Assembly (NCBI GenBank): GCA_000723505.1
Contig: HG934468.1
Span: 1,768,798 to 1,832,797 of the forward strand
DNA length: 64,000 bases
From: Mucinivorans hirudinis
GTDB lineage: Bacteria; Bacteroidota; Bacteroidia; Bacteroidales; Rikenellaceae
Reading direction: 5' to 3'
The position numbers and the translations under genes are program-made. Position 1 is the stretch's first letter. Every line of letters begins with the position of its first letter. Positions 8,369-17,700 of the stretch are shown piece after piece. Below the pieces are notes generated by a model. It searched no databases and was not told the origin of the DNA. It saw nothing but the letters and a program-made list of their open reading frames with translations.

Positions 8369-10951
8369 TTAAACGAAGTATGTGAAATTTATTTCTGTGC
8401 TGACATTGTAATATCCGCTCTCGTAGATATTAATGGTTCTTGAACCGCCAAATATCTTAAACCACGCACCACGATTAAATTTATGGTCATCGTTAAAGTC
8501 AGCGTGGGTGCAGCGTAGTCCGTATCGTGGAGGCTGTATCTGATTGGGGATAACTGCCACAACACCACCCATATTACCTCCGTCACGTTTGGCAGTGTTG
8601 ACAATGCCTTGTATGCTGACAATATTTCCAATCTGACGGATAAACAGCGCACGTGTATCTGTGGCTATGCCCGAGTTGTTCATCTGAATCCAACCGGTAT
8701 CTATCAGCTTTGTTTGATAATCGTCTGCGTATGCAGCACCGATATTGCGACACGCCAACTTTTTGGCATCGGCGTTGGGTATATTTAGGTCAGACAATTT
8801 ACCGTCTTTGGTCAAATATGTTCCCGAAACATCCGTTTTGGAGAGTACGTCCAACTTATCACGTAGCGTTTGCTGAGCCTGAGCCGTAGTTTTTCCACTC
8901 TTTACTAAGTGAGTTATATAGTCCTGAAACAGTTGCTCGACTGATGCAAACTTGCCATCGGCAACGGTTTTGGTATAGACTCCGATATTGGCAGCAACAG
9001 CATCTTTGTCCGATGAGTTATAGCCATCGAGCAGGCGTGGGGCAAACTTTTTCAGCTCTTTCACAACATCAGAGACCAGTACATAGCCTTCGGTTTGGGA
9101 TTGCGATACTCCCTGATTATCAATGTAGGCAAAGTTGCCGGTCTTGATGCCCTCTAACTTCTGCTTGTGCGTTTCGGTGAAAATTGCTCCGGTATAGGCT
9201 CCGCCTGTGTCCAACTTTTGCCCCATCATTGCATCTATCTCAGCAACCGAGTAGACGCTGATATTTTTGCGAGACAAGGCTTTATCTGTGAGGTCGGCAA
9301 GATTAGATGCTTTGGCGAGTTTCAGATCCCCTGTGCCTTTCTTCTCCGCATCAATATTATCTCGTACCGCTTGCTGCTTCGAGGCTTTCAGAGCGTTAGC
9401 CTGCTCGTGGGTCAGGTTGTTAATCTCATCGGCAGTCAGATTGACCAATTCCAGTAGTTTATTCGAGATTTGCAGGTAACGACCGTTGCCCTCGCCTTTG
9501 GAATAGACATCTATGTTGGTTCGGGCAACTGCTTTGTCCGCCACGTCCCGCAGGTTTTCATTTGCACTGAGTTTGAGTTTTAGAGCATCAGAAACATCTT
9601 TCGCCGTCACAAATCCTGTACCGCCACCATCGAGCGAACTGCCCGATATGCTATCTAACTTCTGTTTGTAGACAGTCGTAAAATCTTCGGTCGAGAGTTG
9701 TTTGCCGTTCACCTTATCCACTTTGCCGCCCATACCGCCCGTGTAAGTAGTCTGGGTAACAAATATCGAGTAGATATCCTTGTCTTTGAGTTTCAACTCT
9801 CCGTCAATCACCACATAGCCGTTAGGGGTAAAGACAAAGTTGCCCAGCGTGTTACGAAGCGTAAAATCGTGAGTGGTGTTGCTGATAAACCCGACAGAGG
9901 CAATCGTTGCATTATCCTTGTCTCTCCAATCCAGATAAGCGGTCAGAGCGACTTCGGTTTTGCCGTTCGTGTTGTTCTGGATAACGGCACACGCACCTGT
10001 GGAGCTTACTTTGAACGTTCCGCTCACGGTGGTGGTTCGGGTTTGCCCCTCTACCGAGAACAGAGGAACTGAGCAACGTTTGCCGTCATAGATATTGAAA
10101 TTACGAAAACGGCTGATGCCTTGGTTGTAGCCGGTGTAATTGATATTGACCGACCCTTGGTCGGTGTTGTCGGTTGAGTTAGTGATATGGGTCTGATAAA
10201 GGTAGAGTGCACTGATACTTGCTTGTGTGGTTTTGATAGTCGAGCAACTAAAACCGGTGCTGTCAACCTTAGCAAGTTCTGATGCTCCCTTCATAAAACT
10301 GAATGAGCCGTCTGTACCCATAATAATCTCTGCCGTTAGCAGTTCATTCAGATAGGCTCCGAGAGTCACCTCGCCACCATCTTTGATTTTTACTTTTGCC
10401 GTGCGACCCTCTGCATTTTGAACCGCTACCTCTTTGCTCGATTTGATAGCCTTATCAATAACCACTTCCCCGGCGAACTGCACATCTTTCTGTACCCGCT
10501 GACGAGAAGAGGGAGTGTTGAGTAGTAGCGCATAACGCCCAAAGAATTTATCAATCAATCGAGGTGCATAATCGGCTGTTATTTCGATAAATGTCGGTAC
10601 TTGTCCGGTTACCGCATCAACCACCGTGGGTACTGTGTTTGTCCCTGAGCAGAGATAGCAGGTGCGACCTCGCTTGTTCACCTCATTGGCATAGACCACC
10701 GACTCGTGGTTGTTGTGCTCATAGATGTAGTACGGCAATGCGACACTCTCCGCACCCTCGAAGTAGCGAACCTTACCGCCAAGCCACACATAACCCGGCG
10801 TGATGCCACCACCTTCACTCAGGCACCCCGAAATGATAAAAGCCGAGCACTCCGAGAACAGGGCTGTCATACCGAGTGCCAGTTCCTGCAAGTTTACTAT
10901 ATCGTCCGAATAGGTGTACCTACCACCTGTTTCTGCAATGTATTCCTTCAT
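8369..10951 (-). CDS. Tail fibre / receptor-binding protein
   Basis: The 860-residue protein has an N-terminal baseplate-attachment region (GGRYTYSDDIVNLQELALGMTA, typical of fibre N-termini). A long shaft contains repeated units such as DKAVARTNIDVYSKGE, DKALSRKNISVYSVAE and AVAANIGVYTKTVAD. This R/A-x-N-I-x-V-Y pattern is common in tailed-phage fibres. The C-terminus (from about residue 755, DTGWIQMNNSGIATDTRALFIRQIGNIVSIQG, read in pieces) resembles fibre tips that end in a beta-rich domain with FKIFGGSRTINIYESGYY. It is the last large gene in the late region and follows the baseplate genes. Expected role: host surface recognition. Confidence 0.8.
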   Translation of the reverse strand: MKEYIAETGGRYTYSDDIVNLQELALGMTALFSECSAFIISGCLSEGGGITPGYVWLGGKVRYFEGAESVALPYYIYEHNNHESVVYANEVNKRGRTCYLCSGTNTVPTVVDAVTGQVPTFIEITADYAPRLIDKFFGRYALLLNTPSSRQRVQKDVQFAGEVVIDKAIKSSKEVAVQNAEGRTAKVKIKDGGEVTLGAYLNELLTAEIIMGTDGSFSFMKGASELAKVDSTGFSCSTIKTTQASISALYLYQTHITNSTDNTDQGSVNINYTGYNQGISRFRNFNIYDGKRCSVPLFSVEGQTRTTTVSGTFKVSSTGACAVIQNNTNGKTEVALTAYLDWRDKDNATIASVGFISNTTHDFTLRNTLGNFVFTPNGYVVIDGELKLKDKDIYSIFVTQTTYTGGMGGKVDKVNGKQLSTEDFTTVYKQKLDSISGSSLDGGGTGFVTAKDVSDALKLKLSANENLRDVADKAVARTNIDVYSKGEGNGRYLQISNKLLELVNLTADEINNLTHEQANALKASKQQAVRDNIDAEKKGTGDLKLAKASNLADLTDKALSRKNISVYSVAEIDAMMGQKLDTGGAYTGAIFTETHKQKLEGIKTGNFAYIDNQGVSQSQTEGYVLVSDVVKELKKFAPRLLDGYNSSDKDAVAANIGVYTKTVADGKFASVEQLFQDYITHLVKSGKTTAQAQQTLRDKLDVLSKTDVSGTYLTKDGKLSDLNIPNADAKKLACRNIGAAYADDYQTKLIDTGWIQMNNSGIATDTRALFIRQIGNIVSIQGIVNTAKRDGGNMGGVVAVIPNQIQPPRYGLRCTHADFNDDHKFNRGAWFKIFGGSRTINIYESGYYNVSTEINFTYFV

Positions 10952-10954
10952 ACG

Positions 10955-11509
10955 TTATTTGTTTGGATATATTTCTGTTCCATCTATCTTTATCAGATAT
11001 GTTTTTCCTGCCACTTTATAGCTGTTCACCACATAGGAGAGCATATAGACAAACTCTTTGGTCGGTATGGTAATTGAGGGAACGTTCACCATAAAACTCA
11101 CCTTGTTCAGAGCTCGCTCTTCGGCTAACCGATAGAACTCTCGCGGCTCTTCCAGCGGGTTGGAGGTCAAAACCTGTTCGCTCTGCATCCATACCGTGAA
11201 GGGTTTTGCGTTTTTTGCCCCCTCGTGGTAAATATCGACACCTAGCGGTGAGCTCTCCGAGATAAAGATTCTATCCTCCGACTTGGCAAAGTATCGTTTG
11301 AATTTGTAGTTGAGATACCATTCAAAATAGATCACCTGTGAAGTCATTCTCGCCTCGATATGCTTCTCTTTAGCAAATTGTTCAAAACGCTCATTGAGCG
11401 TTTTGAGCGGATAGACCAAACTCTGCAACAAAAGGATATACCGCCTGCCACTAAGGTAGTACGGCACCAACCGATTAATCAGTTTGTCTGTGGGCACTCT
11501 ATATCTCAT
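10955..11509 (-). CDS. Probable baseplate/tail protein (position of gpI)
   Basis: The 184-residue protein (MRYRVPTDKLINRLVPYYL) is not recognised by motif. It overlaps the end of the gpJ-like gene by 11 bp and is followed 3 bp later by the fibre gene. That is the place of the tail protein I/gp-fibre connector in P2- and Mu-like baseplates. Its middle carries a repeated hydrophobic pattern (ARMTSQVIYFEWYLNYKFKRYF). A late-promoter motif at 11520-11550 sits just before its start, so it and the fibre may be boosted separately from the upstream baseplate genes. Function from context only. Confidence 0.55.
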   Translation of the reverse strand: MRYRVPTDKLINRLVPYYLSGRRYILLLQSLVYPLKTLNERFEQFAKEKHIEARMTSQVIYFEWYLNYKFKRYFAKSEDRIFISESSPLGVDIYHEGAKNAKPFTVWMQSEQVLTSNPLEEPREFYRLAEERALNKVSFMVNVPSITIPTKEFVYMLSYVVNSYKVAGKTYLIKIDGTEIYPNK

Positions 11510-12395
11510 CGTTTCTATCTAAGATTAGTGTAATTGCTTGACGAAAGTTTGGGACCGACTTCTCTTCGCCTTTACCGCTTGACTGTTTGAGGTAGCCCGA
11601 AGAGGTGTGCGTCATTCGTCCGACCCGTACCATTGGGGTGATATGACCATCTGAATTATAGGGGGCGATGTAGATGCCCTGTACGGGTGTTGCGTTGGTG
11701 TCGATATAGACATCTGTTACATGCTCGGCACTGCGAATGGCTGCGATGATGTCCGAGACATAGATAGTCGAATCGAACTTAATATCCTGCATAAAGACGT
11801 TGAGCTGTTCTTCAATCAGGTCATAGACCACCGATTCCATAACCGCACCGTCGTAATAGACCGATACACGCGGCACCAACACATCACCCTCCCCGCTTGT
11901 AACCTCGATACGAGTACCGGCAAACTTGATTTTGTTGATATATGCCTGAATCATCGTCAGCTCCTCAATATCTATCGCGTGCAGGCGGCCTTTGTCGCCG
12001 GTGGCCACTTTCAGAATCAGTTTATTGTCGAGGTTCACATCGCTGTGGCTCTCCATATAGGAAGCTTGAGTGACTATCTGCTTTGTGCTATCGGTTTCAG
12101 CATAACCGAAGGCAAGTCCATCTTCACGCACCAATATCTCATCGCCCTTTTGGTATTGCTTCAGTGCGTTGATGTAATAAGTCGGAGTGCCGTTAATGCG
12201 GTTGTTAATCACCTTGGATATATCCACCGAAAAGAGATCAAGGATAGCCTCAAAGCTAAAGACCACAGCGGCAAAAGTCCACGTTATGCCGTTGAGAATA
12301 GATAGCTTCGAGTCGCTGGAAAACTCCGAAAGTTCGAGACGTTTGTTGCGCTCCGCCACCGCCTCATCGTATATCTGCTTAATTGTTCGTGCCAT
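11499..12395 (-). CDS. Baseplate J-like protein
   Basis: The 298-residue protein begins with MARTIKQIYDEAVAERNK. Mid-protein it has LEELTMIQAYINKIKFAGTRIEV-like sequence and VYYDGAVMESVVYDLIEEQL followed by IYVSDIIAAIRSAEHVTDVYID. This succession (EQLNVFMQ..IKFDSTIYVSDIIAAI, then a V-x-D-V-Y strand) is the C-terminal logic of the baseplate J family (P2 gpJ, T4 gp6). The protein would form the wedge ring that connects the hub to the fibres. It overlaps the LysM gene upstream by 17 bp and the next gene by 11 bp, a tightly coupled baseplate operon. Confidence 0.65.
   Translation of the reverse strand: MARTIKQIYDEAVAERNKRLELSEFSSDSKLSILNGITWTFAAVVFSFEAILDLFSVDISKVINNRINGTPTYYINALKQYQKGDEILVREDGLAFGYAETDSTKQIVTQASYMESHSDVNLDNKLILKVATGDKGRLHAIDIEELTMIQAYINKIKFAGTRIEVTSGEGDVLVPRVSVYYDGAVMESVVYDLIEEQLNVFMQDIKFDSTIYVSDIIAAIRSAEHVTDVYIDTNATPVQGIYIAPYNSDGHITPMVRVGRMTHTSSGYLKQSSGKGEEKSVPNFRQAITLILDRNDEI
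11520..11550 (-). promoter_or_regulatory. Late promoter motif P12 (AAACTTT / CTAATCTTA)
   Basis: Read on the - strand, AAACTTT at 11550-11544 is followed after 15 bp by CTAATCTTA ending at 11520, ten bases before the ATG of the baseplate gene. It lies inside the 3' end of the gpJ-like gene. Confidence 0.7.
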
Positions 12396-13317
12396 ATTTG
12401 TATGTCGTATTGTCGATTATAAATTCCCACACACCGCCCTCGTTCCAAGCGGGTTCATTAGTCAGTACCCATATTGCTCCCATTCCCGAGGTGAGTATAT
12501 AGCGGTTGTTTTCGTCTCGCTCTGGTTCGGCGTAGTTGCCCGATGGCACCGTTTTCATTGTGATGCGGCAATTACGGCGGTTACCGTGTTTCTGCACTAA
12601 GCCAACTAGAAAGGCATCAATGGTCGGCTGGCGATAGACAAAAGTCAAAAGATTCAGTTCCATCAACTCCTTTAGCTCAACGAGCGGCATCAGTTTCTCT
12701 GTTTTGATACTATCGAGCGTTATCCGAAATGTGCCCCGAAGCATCGGCAAACTATCAAGTGGCAAGGAGACATCCGACACCTTGAATCGCTCCACCGAAA
12801 GCGGTTTTAATATATACATTGCTAATGGTCGTAAATCACTCACATCAAGAGTTTTGAACGATGCTTGTATATACAGTGTAACTTTCCGTTTTTCGCCGAT
12901 AGATGAATCGAAAATATGGGTGATATTTTGCACCGTGTCGGTGAGCGTAATGGTCTCCCCCGGAGAGTTATCACCCCAATCAACCTCGATATTTCCGCTA
13001 CCCGAACAGGAGAAGCCGACACTGATTTCAGTGTTGGAGGTGTAAACCTCAACGCACTTAGGCAGCGTAAAGCTCTTGGGGTAGACGTGCATTTCACCCG
13101 ATGCCGGAGTGATACCGTGCGTATCGTAATAGGCTGAAACCTCTTTGTTAATCAGATAACCTTCGGTGTAATTCAGCTCATCACCCGAACGCAAATCGCT
13201 ATCGAGCGACAAGTTCTCATTCGTTGCCAGCAGGTCGAGAATCCCCTCCACCGAGCCGTAGATATGTAGGGCCACATCATAGATATTTTGCCCTTGTGTG
13301 ATTCTGTATTTACCCAT
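12379..13317 (-). CDS. LysM-containing baseplate/tail protein with PKD-like domain
   Basis: I use the ATG at 13317 (MGKYRITQGQNIYDVALHIY), which overlaps the preceding stop by 8 bp; the longer frame begins in upstream coding sequence. Residues 3-50 form a LysM domain (QGQNIYDVALHIYGSVEGI, LATNENLSLDSDLRSGDEL), as in tail-tube-end or baseplate proteins that hold peptidoglycan or bind the hub. Around residues 95-140 lies a PKD-like beta domain with VDWGDNSPGE. The remainder is unrecognised. Its place before gpJ suggests a baseplate hub cap (gp53-like). Confident for LysM; role inferred. Confidence 0.7.
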   Translation of the reverse strand: MGKYRITQGQNIYDVALHIYGSVEGILDLLATNENLSLDSDLRSGDELNYTEGYLINKEVSAYYDTHGITPASGEMHVYPKSFTLPKCVEVYTSNTEISVGFSCSGSGNIEVDWGDNSPGETITLTDTVQNITHIFDSSIGEKRKVTLYIQASFKTLDVSDLRPLAMYILKPLSVERFKVSDVSLPLDSLPMLRGTFRITLDSIKTEKLMPLVELKELMELNLLTFVYRQPTIDAFLVGLVQKHGNRRNCRITMKTVPSGNYAEPERDENNRYILTSGMGAIWVLTNEPAWNEGGVWEFIIDNTTYKYGTNN

Positions 13318-13990
13318 TTTTCTCTCTGACCTCCAATAATAGTTCACCTGTTTCCGAGTTCATATAGGCGTTAACGACAATCATATTGTCCGCCTCAAAC
13401 TCCTTTTGAAGCTTCGCTGCCAATCCTGAGTTCTCAAAATTGCCGTGCAGAAAGTCTATCAGCCCAACACCGGTTAGGGGATGCTGGTAGAGCGTACCTG
13501 CCGATGCCCGAAGCAGAAAGTTTTGGTTCTGTGACAGCGATGCCTTTACCAGCAAATCGGTCTCTTTGCCGCTATACAGGCTCAGGCGACCACCCTCTAA
13601 CCGCAGGTTGAAATAGTTCTGCTCATTGATTGCTCTGAACTCTGCCAAACGAATTGCAACGCCATCGGGCAAAGCCACATCAAACCACAACCCGTTATCA
13701 CTTGCATTGCGAATAAACTCCGAGAGATCGCTATTCAAATCCACCCGAAACCGCACTCTCAACTGCTTGAAAATAGGTTTGTAGGGAATGGAGATATGCG
13801 CTTCAAGCCCATCTTTGACTCGTTTCTCGAAGTTCTGCGGAATAATGACCTCTCCATAACAGTAGTTGTCGTTATCAGCCCCCGGCACACTATCGAGCAG
13901 CACAAAATCATAGTTCATCTTGCCGATTATATTGTCTGTGGTCTCCAACTCGCCGTAATCGGCATCTATCTGTATATCTTGTCTTGCCAT
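13310..13990 (-). CDS. Unknown baseplate-region protein (possible gpW/gp25 position)
   Basis: The start is taken at ATG 13990 (MARQDIQIDADYGELETTDN) because the longer frame adds eight weak residues and runs into a terminator hairpin. The 226-residue product has beta-rich sequence with RVRFRVDLNSDLSEFIRNAS and LTGVGLIDFLHGNF, and ends ETGELLLEVREKNG. I do not recognise a family. It is first in the run LysM, gpJ, gpI, fibre, where contractile-tail phages usually encode a gp25/gpW wedge protein, but the sequence does not clearly match that family. A late promoter and an attenuator-like hairpin precede it. Confidence 0.6.
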   Translation of the reverse strand: MARQDIQIDADYGELETTDNIIGKMNYDFVLLDSVPGADNDNYCYGEVIIPQNFEKRVKDGLEAHISIPYKPIFKQLRVRFRVDLNSDLSEFIRNASDNGLWFDVALPDGVAIRLAEFRAINEQNYFNLRLEGGRLSLYSGKETDLLVKASLSQNQNFLLRASAGTLYQHPLTGVGLIDFLHGNFENSGLAAKLQKEFEADNMIVVNAYMNSETGELLLEVREKNG

Positions 13991-13999
13991 CGTATAATT

Positions 14000-14044
14000 A
14001 AAAAAGCCGCCCAATCGTTTAGGAGTGAGCGGCTGGTTTCACTC
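14000..14044 (-). terminator. Terminator/attenuator in the leader of the baseplate operon
   Basis: On the - strand AGCCGC (14034-14029) pairs with GCGGCT (14010-14005), extendable by two pairs, and is followed by six T. It ends only 10 bp before the ATG at 13990. A second, competing hairpin can form: GAGTGA (14044-14039) with TCACTC (14028-14023), which would trap the 5' terminator arm in its loop. Promoter P11 lies immediately upstream, so transcripts from it must pass or stop here. Confidence 0.7.
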
Positions 14045-14048
14045 TATA

Positions 14049-14079
14049 AAAGAATAGAGAAAACAGAGCAAGAAAGTTT
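14049..14079 (-). promoter_or_regulatory. Late promoter motif P11 (AAACTTT / CTATTCTTT)
   Basis: AAACTTT at 14079-14073, then exactly 15 bp, then CTATTCTTT at 14057-14049 on the - strand. Unlike most copies it is 58 bp from the next start codon, and a terminator-like hairpin lies in between. Confidence 0.8.
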
Positions 14080-14081
14080 AT

Positions 14082-14405
14082 TTAGTCACCGGAAATCGAG
14101 TCATAAATGGTAGAAACCGTACCCCACATATCATCGGGCAGGTTCTCGTCAGAGATTTTCTCGCATACCATTTTCAGGTACTCCATCTCGTCTTTGGAGA
14201 AGTCGATATGTAGCGGTTTATCTTTCTCTACATCCCACTCGATACGTTTGGTCTCGGCGTTCTCGTGAAGATTAATCTCTTCGCGCTCCGTTTCTGAGAT
14301 TTCGATTTTGCGTAGAATCTCTTTCTTGAGATTGAACTGTTTGAAGTTACCCTCCTTGGGCAGAAATACCGGTAGGTAAAGCCTGTCTTTGATGCTTAAT
14401 TCCAT
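14082..14405 (-). CDS. Small unknown protein in the tail region
   Basis: The 107-residue acidic protein (MELSIKDRLYLPVFLPKEGN) contains the helical segment KEILRKIEISETEREEINLHEN and ends MWGTVSTIYDSISGD. It is not recognised. It lies 17 bp after a 103-residue gene and before the baseplate operon, and shares their late promoter at 14753-14783. Two small genes between fibre and baseplate genes could be assembly chaperones or structural adaptors, but the sequence gives no direct evidence. Confidence 0.6.
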   Translation of the reverse strand: MELSIKDRLYLPVFLPKEGNFKQFNLKKEILRKIEISETEREEINLHENAETKRIEWDVEKDKPLHIDFSKDEMEYLKMVCEKISDENLPDDMWGTVSTIYDSISGD

Positions 14406-14422
14406 AACTGATTTTTTAGTGT

Positions 14423-14734
14423 TTATTTTTCTGATGATTGTTGAGTTGCTGTTTGGGGATTAATTTCATCCCTGATGAGTTCCATAAAGAGCTCAAAGTC
14501 CTCGAAGATTTTTAACAAGGGTGCGTTCCCGGGCAGTGAGCAGTTGATGTTGTCATTCTCGAAGATGACATATCCGAGATGTCGTTTCTCGTTGAGTTCA
14601 CCCGTAGGCAATGCAAAAACCGATGCTTGGACTTTCGTTAAGGTGTTGTTGGAGGCTGTGAACTCCAAAGAGTAGAAGGCATTTCGGGTGCTCTCCTCTG
14701 CTGTTTTGATGATTGTTGTCTTTATAATTTCCAT
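14423..14734 (-). CDS. Small unknown protein, first gene after promoter P10
   Basis: I choose ATG 14734 (MEIIKTTIIKTAEESTRNAF) because the alternative ATG at 14752 would lie upstream of the likely transcription start from the promoter motif at 14753-14783. The 103-residue product is beta-rich (FYSLEFTASNNTLTKVQASV, GELNEKRHLGYVIFENDN) and ends in a Gln/Thr-rich tail. No family recognised. It is co-transcribed with the 107-residue gene that follows. Confidence 0.6.
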   Translation of the reverse strand: MEIIKTTIIKTAEESTRNAFYSLEFTASNNTLTKVQASVFALPTGELNEKRHLGYVIFENDNINCSLPGNAPLLKIFEDFELFMELIRDEINPQTATQQSSEK

Positions 14735-14752
14735 AATTGAGATGTGTTTCAT

Positions 14753-14783
14753 TAAGATTAGTGGATGCGGAGCTGAAAAGTTT
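14753..14783 (-). promoter_or_regulatory. Late promoter motif P10 (AAACTTT / CTAATCTTA)
   Basis: AAACTTT at 14783-14777, 15 bp, CTAATCTTA at 14761-14753, ending 18 bp before the ATG at 14734. It overlaps the last codons of the long fibre gene. Confidence 0.78.
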
Positions 14784-17700
14784 ATAAATCCCAGTCGGCC
14801 GTGCTAAATACTTGAAAACAGAATGAGCCCTCATTGGCCGATGAGTCATCTTGGGTTTGGACTTGAAAATAAGTGCTGTAAACTCCCATAACAGTAACGT
14901 ATATCGGGGTATTGGTGTAATAGCCTGTCATCTGCACAAAGTAATTACCACTGAGATTCCAAGGGAGATTGATTGTGTAGCGTCCGACCGCAGTTCTGGA
15001 GATGGTCATTCTGTTGCCATCGTAGGTTTTTTGCTTCATCGACACGCTCGTTCCGGAAAGTGTCACGACTCCTGATGCCAATACTTGCAGGTAGTTACCG
15101 TACCTTCCACTGCACATCATATCGCGTCGGTTAATAACTATCCACCCGAAGAAGGTTACATCATCACCGTAACCGAGCAATTCGATAGTCTCACGAGAGA
15201 ACGTGATGGTTGATTTTTGTATGCCATCTTCGAAAAAATACTTGCCATAGGGGGCAGTAATCGACATCACCCCTTGCGATATTGTGCTTCTCCACTGATA
15301 ATTCACGATACAAACTCGTCTGCCCGAATTGTCAAGTGTCCACGGCAATGGAACATTCTCATCCCAACTACCTCTTGTGGCTACCACGTTGTCGAAGTTA
15401 TTGAGATTCTGTTGGTTCAAATTAGCAGTATCACCAAAGTTGATGTAGATTGACGGATCGTTCATTACAAAAGGACTGCGAAATGTTCCTCTAATACGGA
15501 CATTCGAGAATATCGCTTTTTGTGCCGTAATATTCCCGGCTGTGTCCCAACTTATATTGCCGTTGGCCAACTGACCCGAACCGTCATTGTTGAGTTTCCA
15601 TCGTGTTCCGTTGACAATAGAGCCATCAGACGAGAGAGCAACGCTATTTTTGGAGATCTGATAGGAGTTAATGCTCCAACCTCCGATATATCCTTTGTCA
15701 ATGGTCAGTGTGAGTGCATTGATGTTGGCTGCCGTAATGATAGCCGCCCGTATGGAGTCGGTATTGATACGTGCTGCATCAATTGTCCCTGCGGTGATTT
15801 GAGATGCCACTATCGAACCTGTATATACACCTGTCGAGGTAATTTGGGTCAGCTTAGAATATGACGAACCACCTAATGCAGTTGTAATGTTATCTATTGG
15901 AGCACTCCAATTTAGCGATACAGACGATGCAAATATTACTGTCCCGGCTGCGTTCCAAGAGATATTCCCATTGGCTATTTGTCCTGAACCATCGTTGTTG
16001 AGTCGCCATTTAGTTCCGTTGTATATAGAGCCGTCAGAACCCAAATAGACGCTGTTTTTCCAGATATTCTGATTGTCAAAACCCCAGCCTGCAATGCGGT
16101 TGTAGACCTGCTGGCTACCGGAGAGTAGTGTATTTGCAGAGAGACAGAAATACTCCAGATTATCGTGAGACATCATCTGAACGCCCATAAACCCTGTTTT
16201 GATACTGCTGCCTGACGCTGCAATCTGCCCAAATGTAATGTGACCTGCGTTGTTTGTTTGGTGCCATGTCATCGTAATTCCATAAAGCTTGCAGGTGCCT
16301 AAATATATGCTACCGCTTCCTGAGTTTGTTGTCCGAATCTGAATAGGGGTCTGACCAAATGCACCAATAGCCCCGACACTCATATTATCACTTCCAATGG
16401 TGAAACCTCCAATGGTTCCACGCACAAAGGAGCAGGATAAACCATTGATGTAGGTCGTATTAATAATATCGGATTTGATACTGGCAGCATCAAGTTTGGT
16501 GGCAGTAATGCTACCCGTTGCAATTCGGTCTGCGCTTAGTGTGCCTGTGATGATGCTACTTGCATTGATGGCTACGGCATTGACCTGAGAAGCTGTCAGC
16601 GTTCCGGTATAAATACCTGTCGAACTGATGTATGTGAGCTTAGGAAATGACGCGCCACCCAAAGCGTTGTTAATATCGTTTATTGGCGTTGTCCAGCTAA
16701 GCGATACAGCAGCTGAGAATGTCACCGCCCCTGCTGCATTCCATGAGATATTACCCGAAGCCAAGCTCCCGGAGCCATCGTTATTCAATGCCCATTTGCC
16801 GGAGTTGGCAATTGAGCCGTCAGCACCCAGATAGACGTTGTTTTTGTATATCTGCGAAGCATTGAGATTCCAACCTGCTATCTGATTGACAGACCCCAAA
16901 CGAACCAAGGTATTACCTGCCGAATCGGTAGAAAGCATCCCAAAATCGCTGTTGCTCGTATAGTACAGCATTGTTCTGTGTCCAGCAGTTGAACTCGACG
17001 AGGCTCCAAAAACGGCAATGCGATTATTGGTCTTATCGAGTATAATCTGACCACCTGAAATCGAACCACTATTGATTGTCCATCCACCGATTGTTCCCTG
17101 CACAAAAGCACACGACAAACCGTTGATGTAACCCACGTTGATAATATTGGCTTTGATGCTTGCCGCATCGAGTTTGGTGGAGTTAATGCTTCCGGCTGCA
17201 ATTCGGTCGGCACTGATTATTCCGGCTGTAATCTGCTCGGCAGTGATAGAACCCGTATAAATCCCCGTTGACGAAATTTGCGTGAGCTTCGGAAACGATG
17301 TGCCACCCAGAGCAGTATTGATATTGTCGATGGGTGTAGTCCAATTCAGCGACACCGAAGCGGCAAAGGTTACCACCCCGGCAGCATCCCAAGCAATATT
17401 ACCCCCTGCCACAGCACCGGCACCGGTCGAATCTAATCTCCATTTATAGCCACGAATACCGGTAGTCCCGATGGTCATTAACCCTGAAGCTGCTGTATAT
17501 GCCCCCGAAATGTTGTTCTTTGTCCCGAGATATATGGAGTCCGTATCAATTGACCAGCCTCCGATTTTGCCTTTGGTAACGTTCAGTGTCAATGCCTCAA
17601 TATTACCTGCGGTGATAAGCGTTGCTTTCAGTGCTGCTGTGTCTATTCTTGAAGCGTCTATCGTCCCGGCACTGATTTGCGAGGCGTTAATACGAATGGC

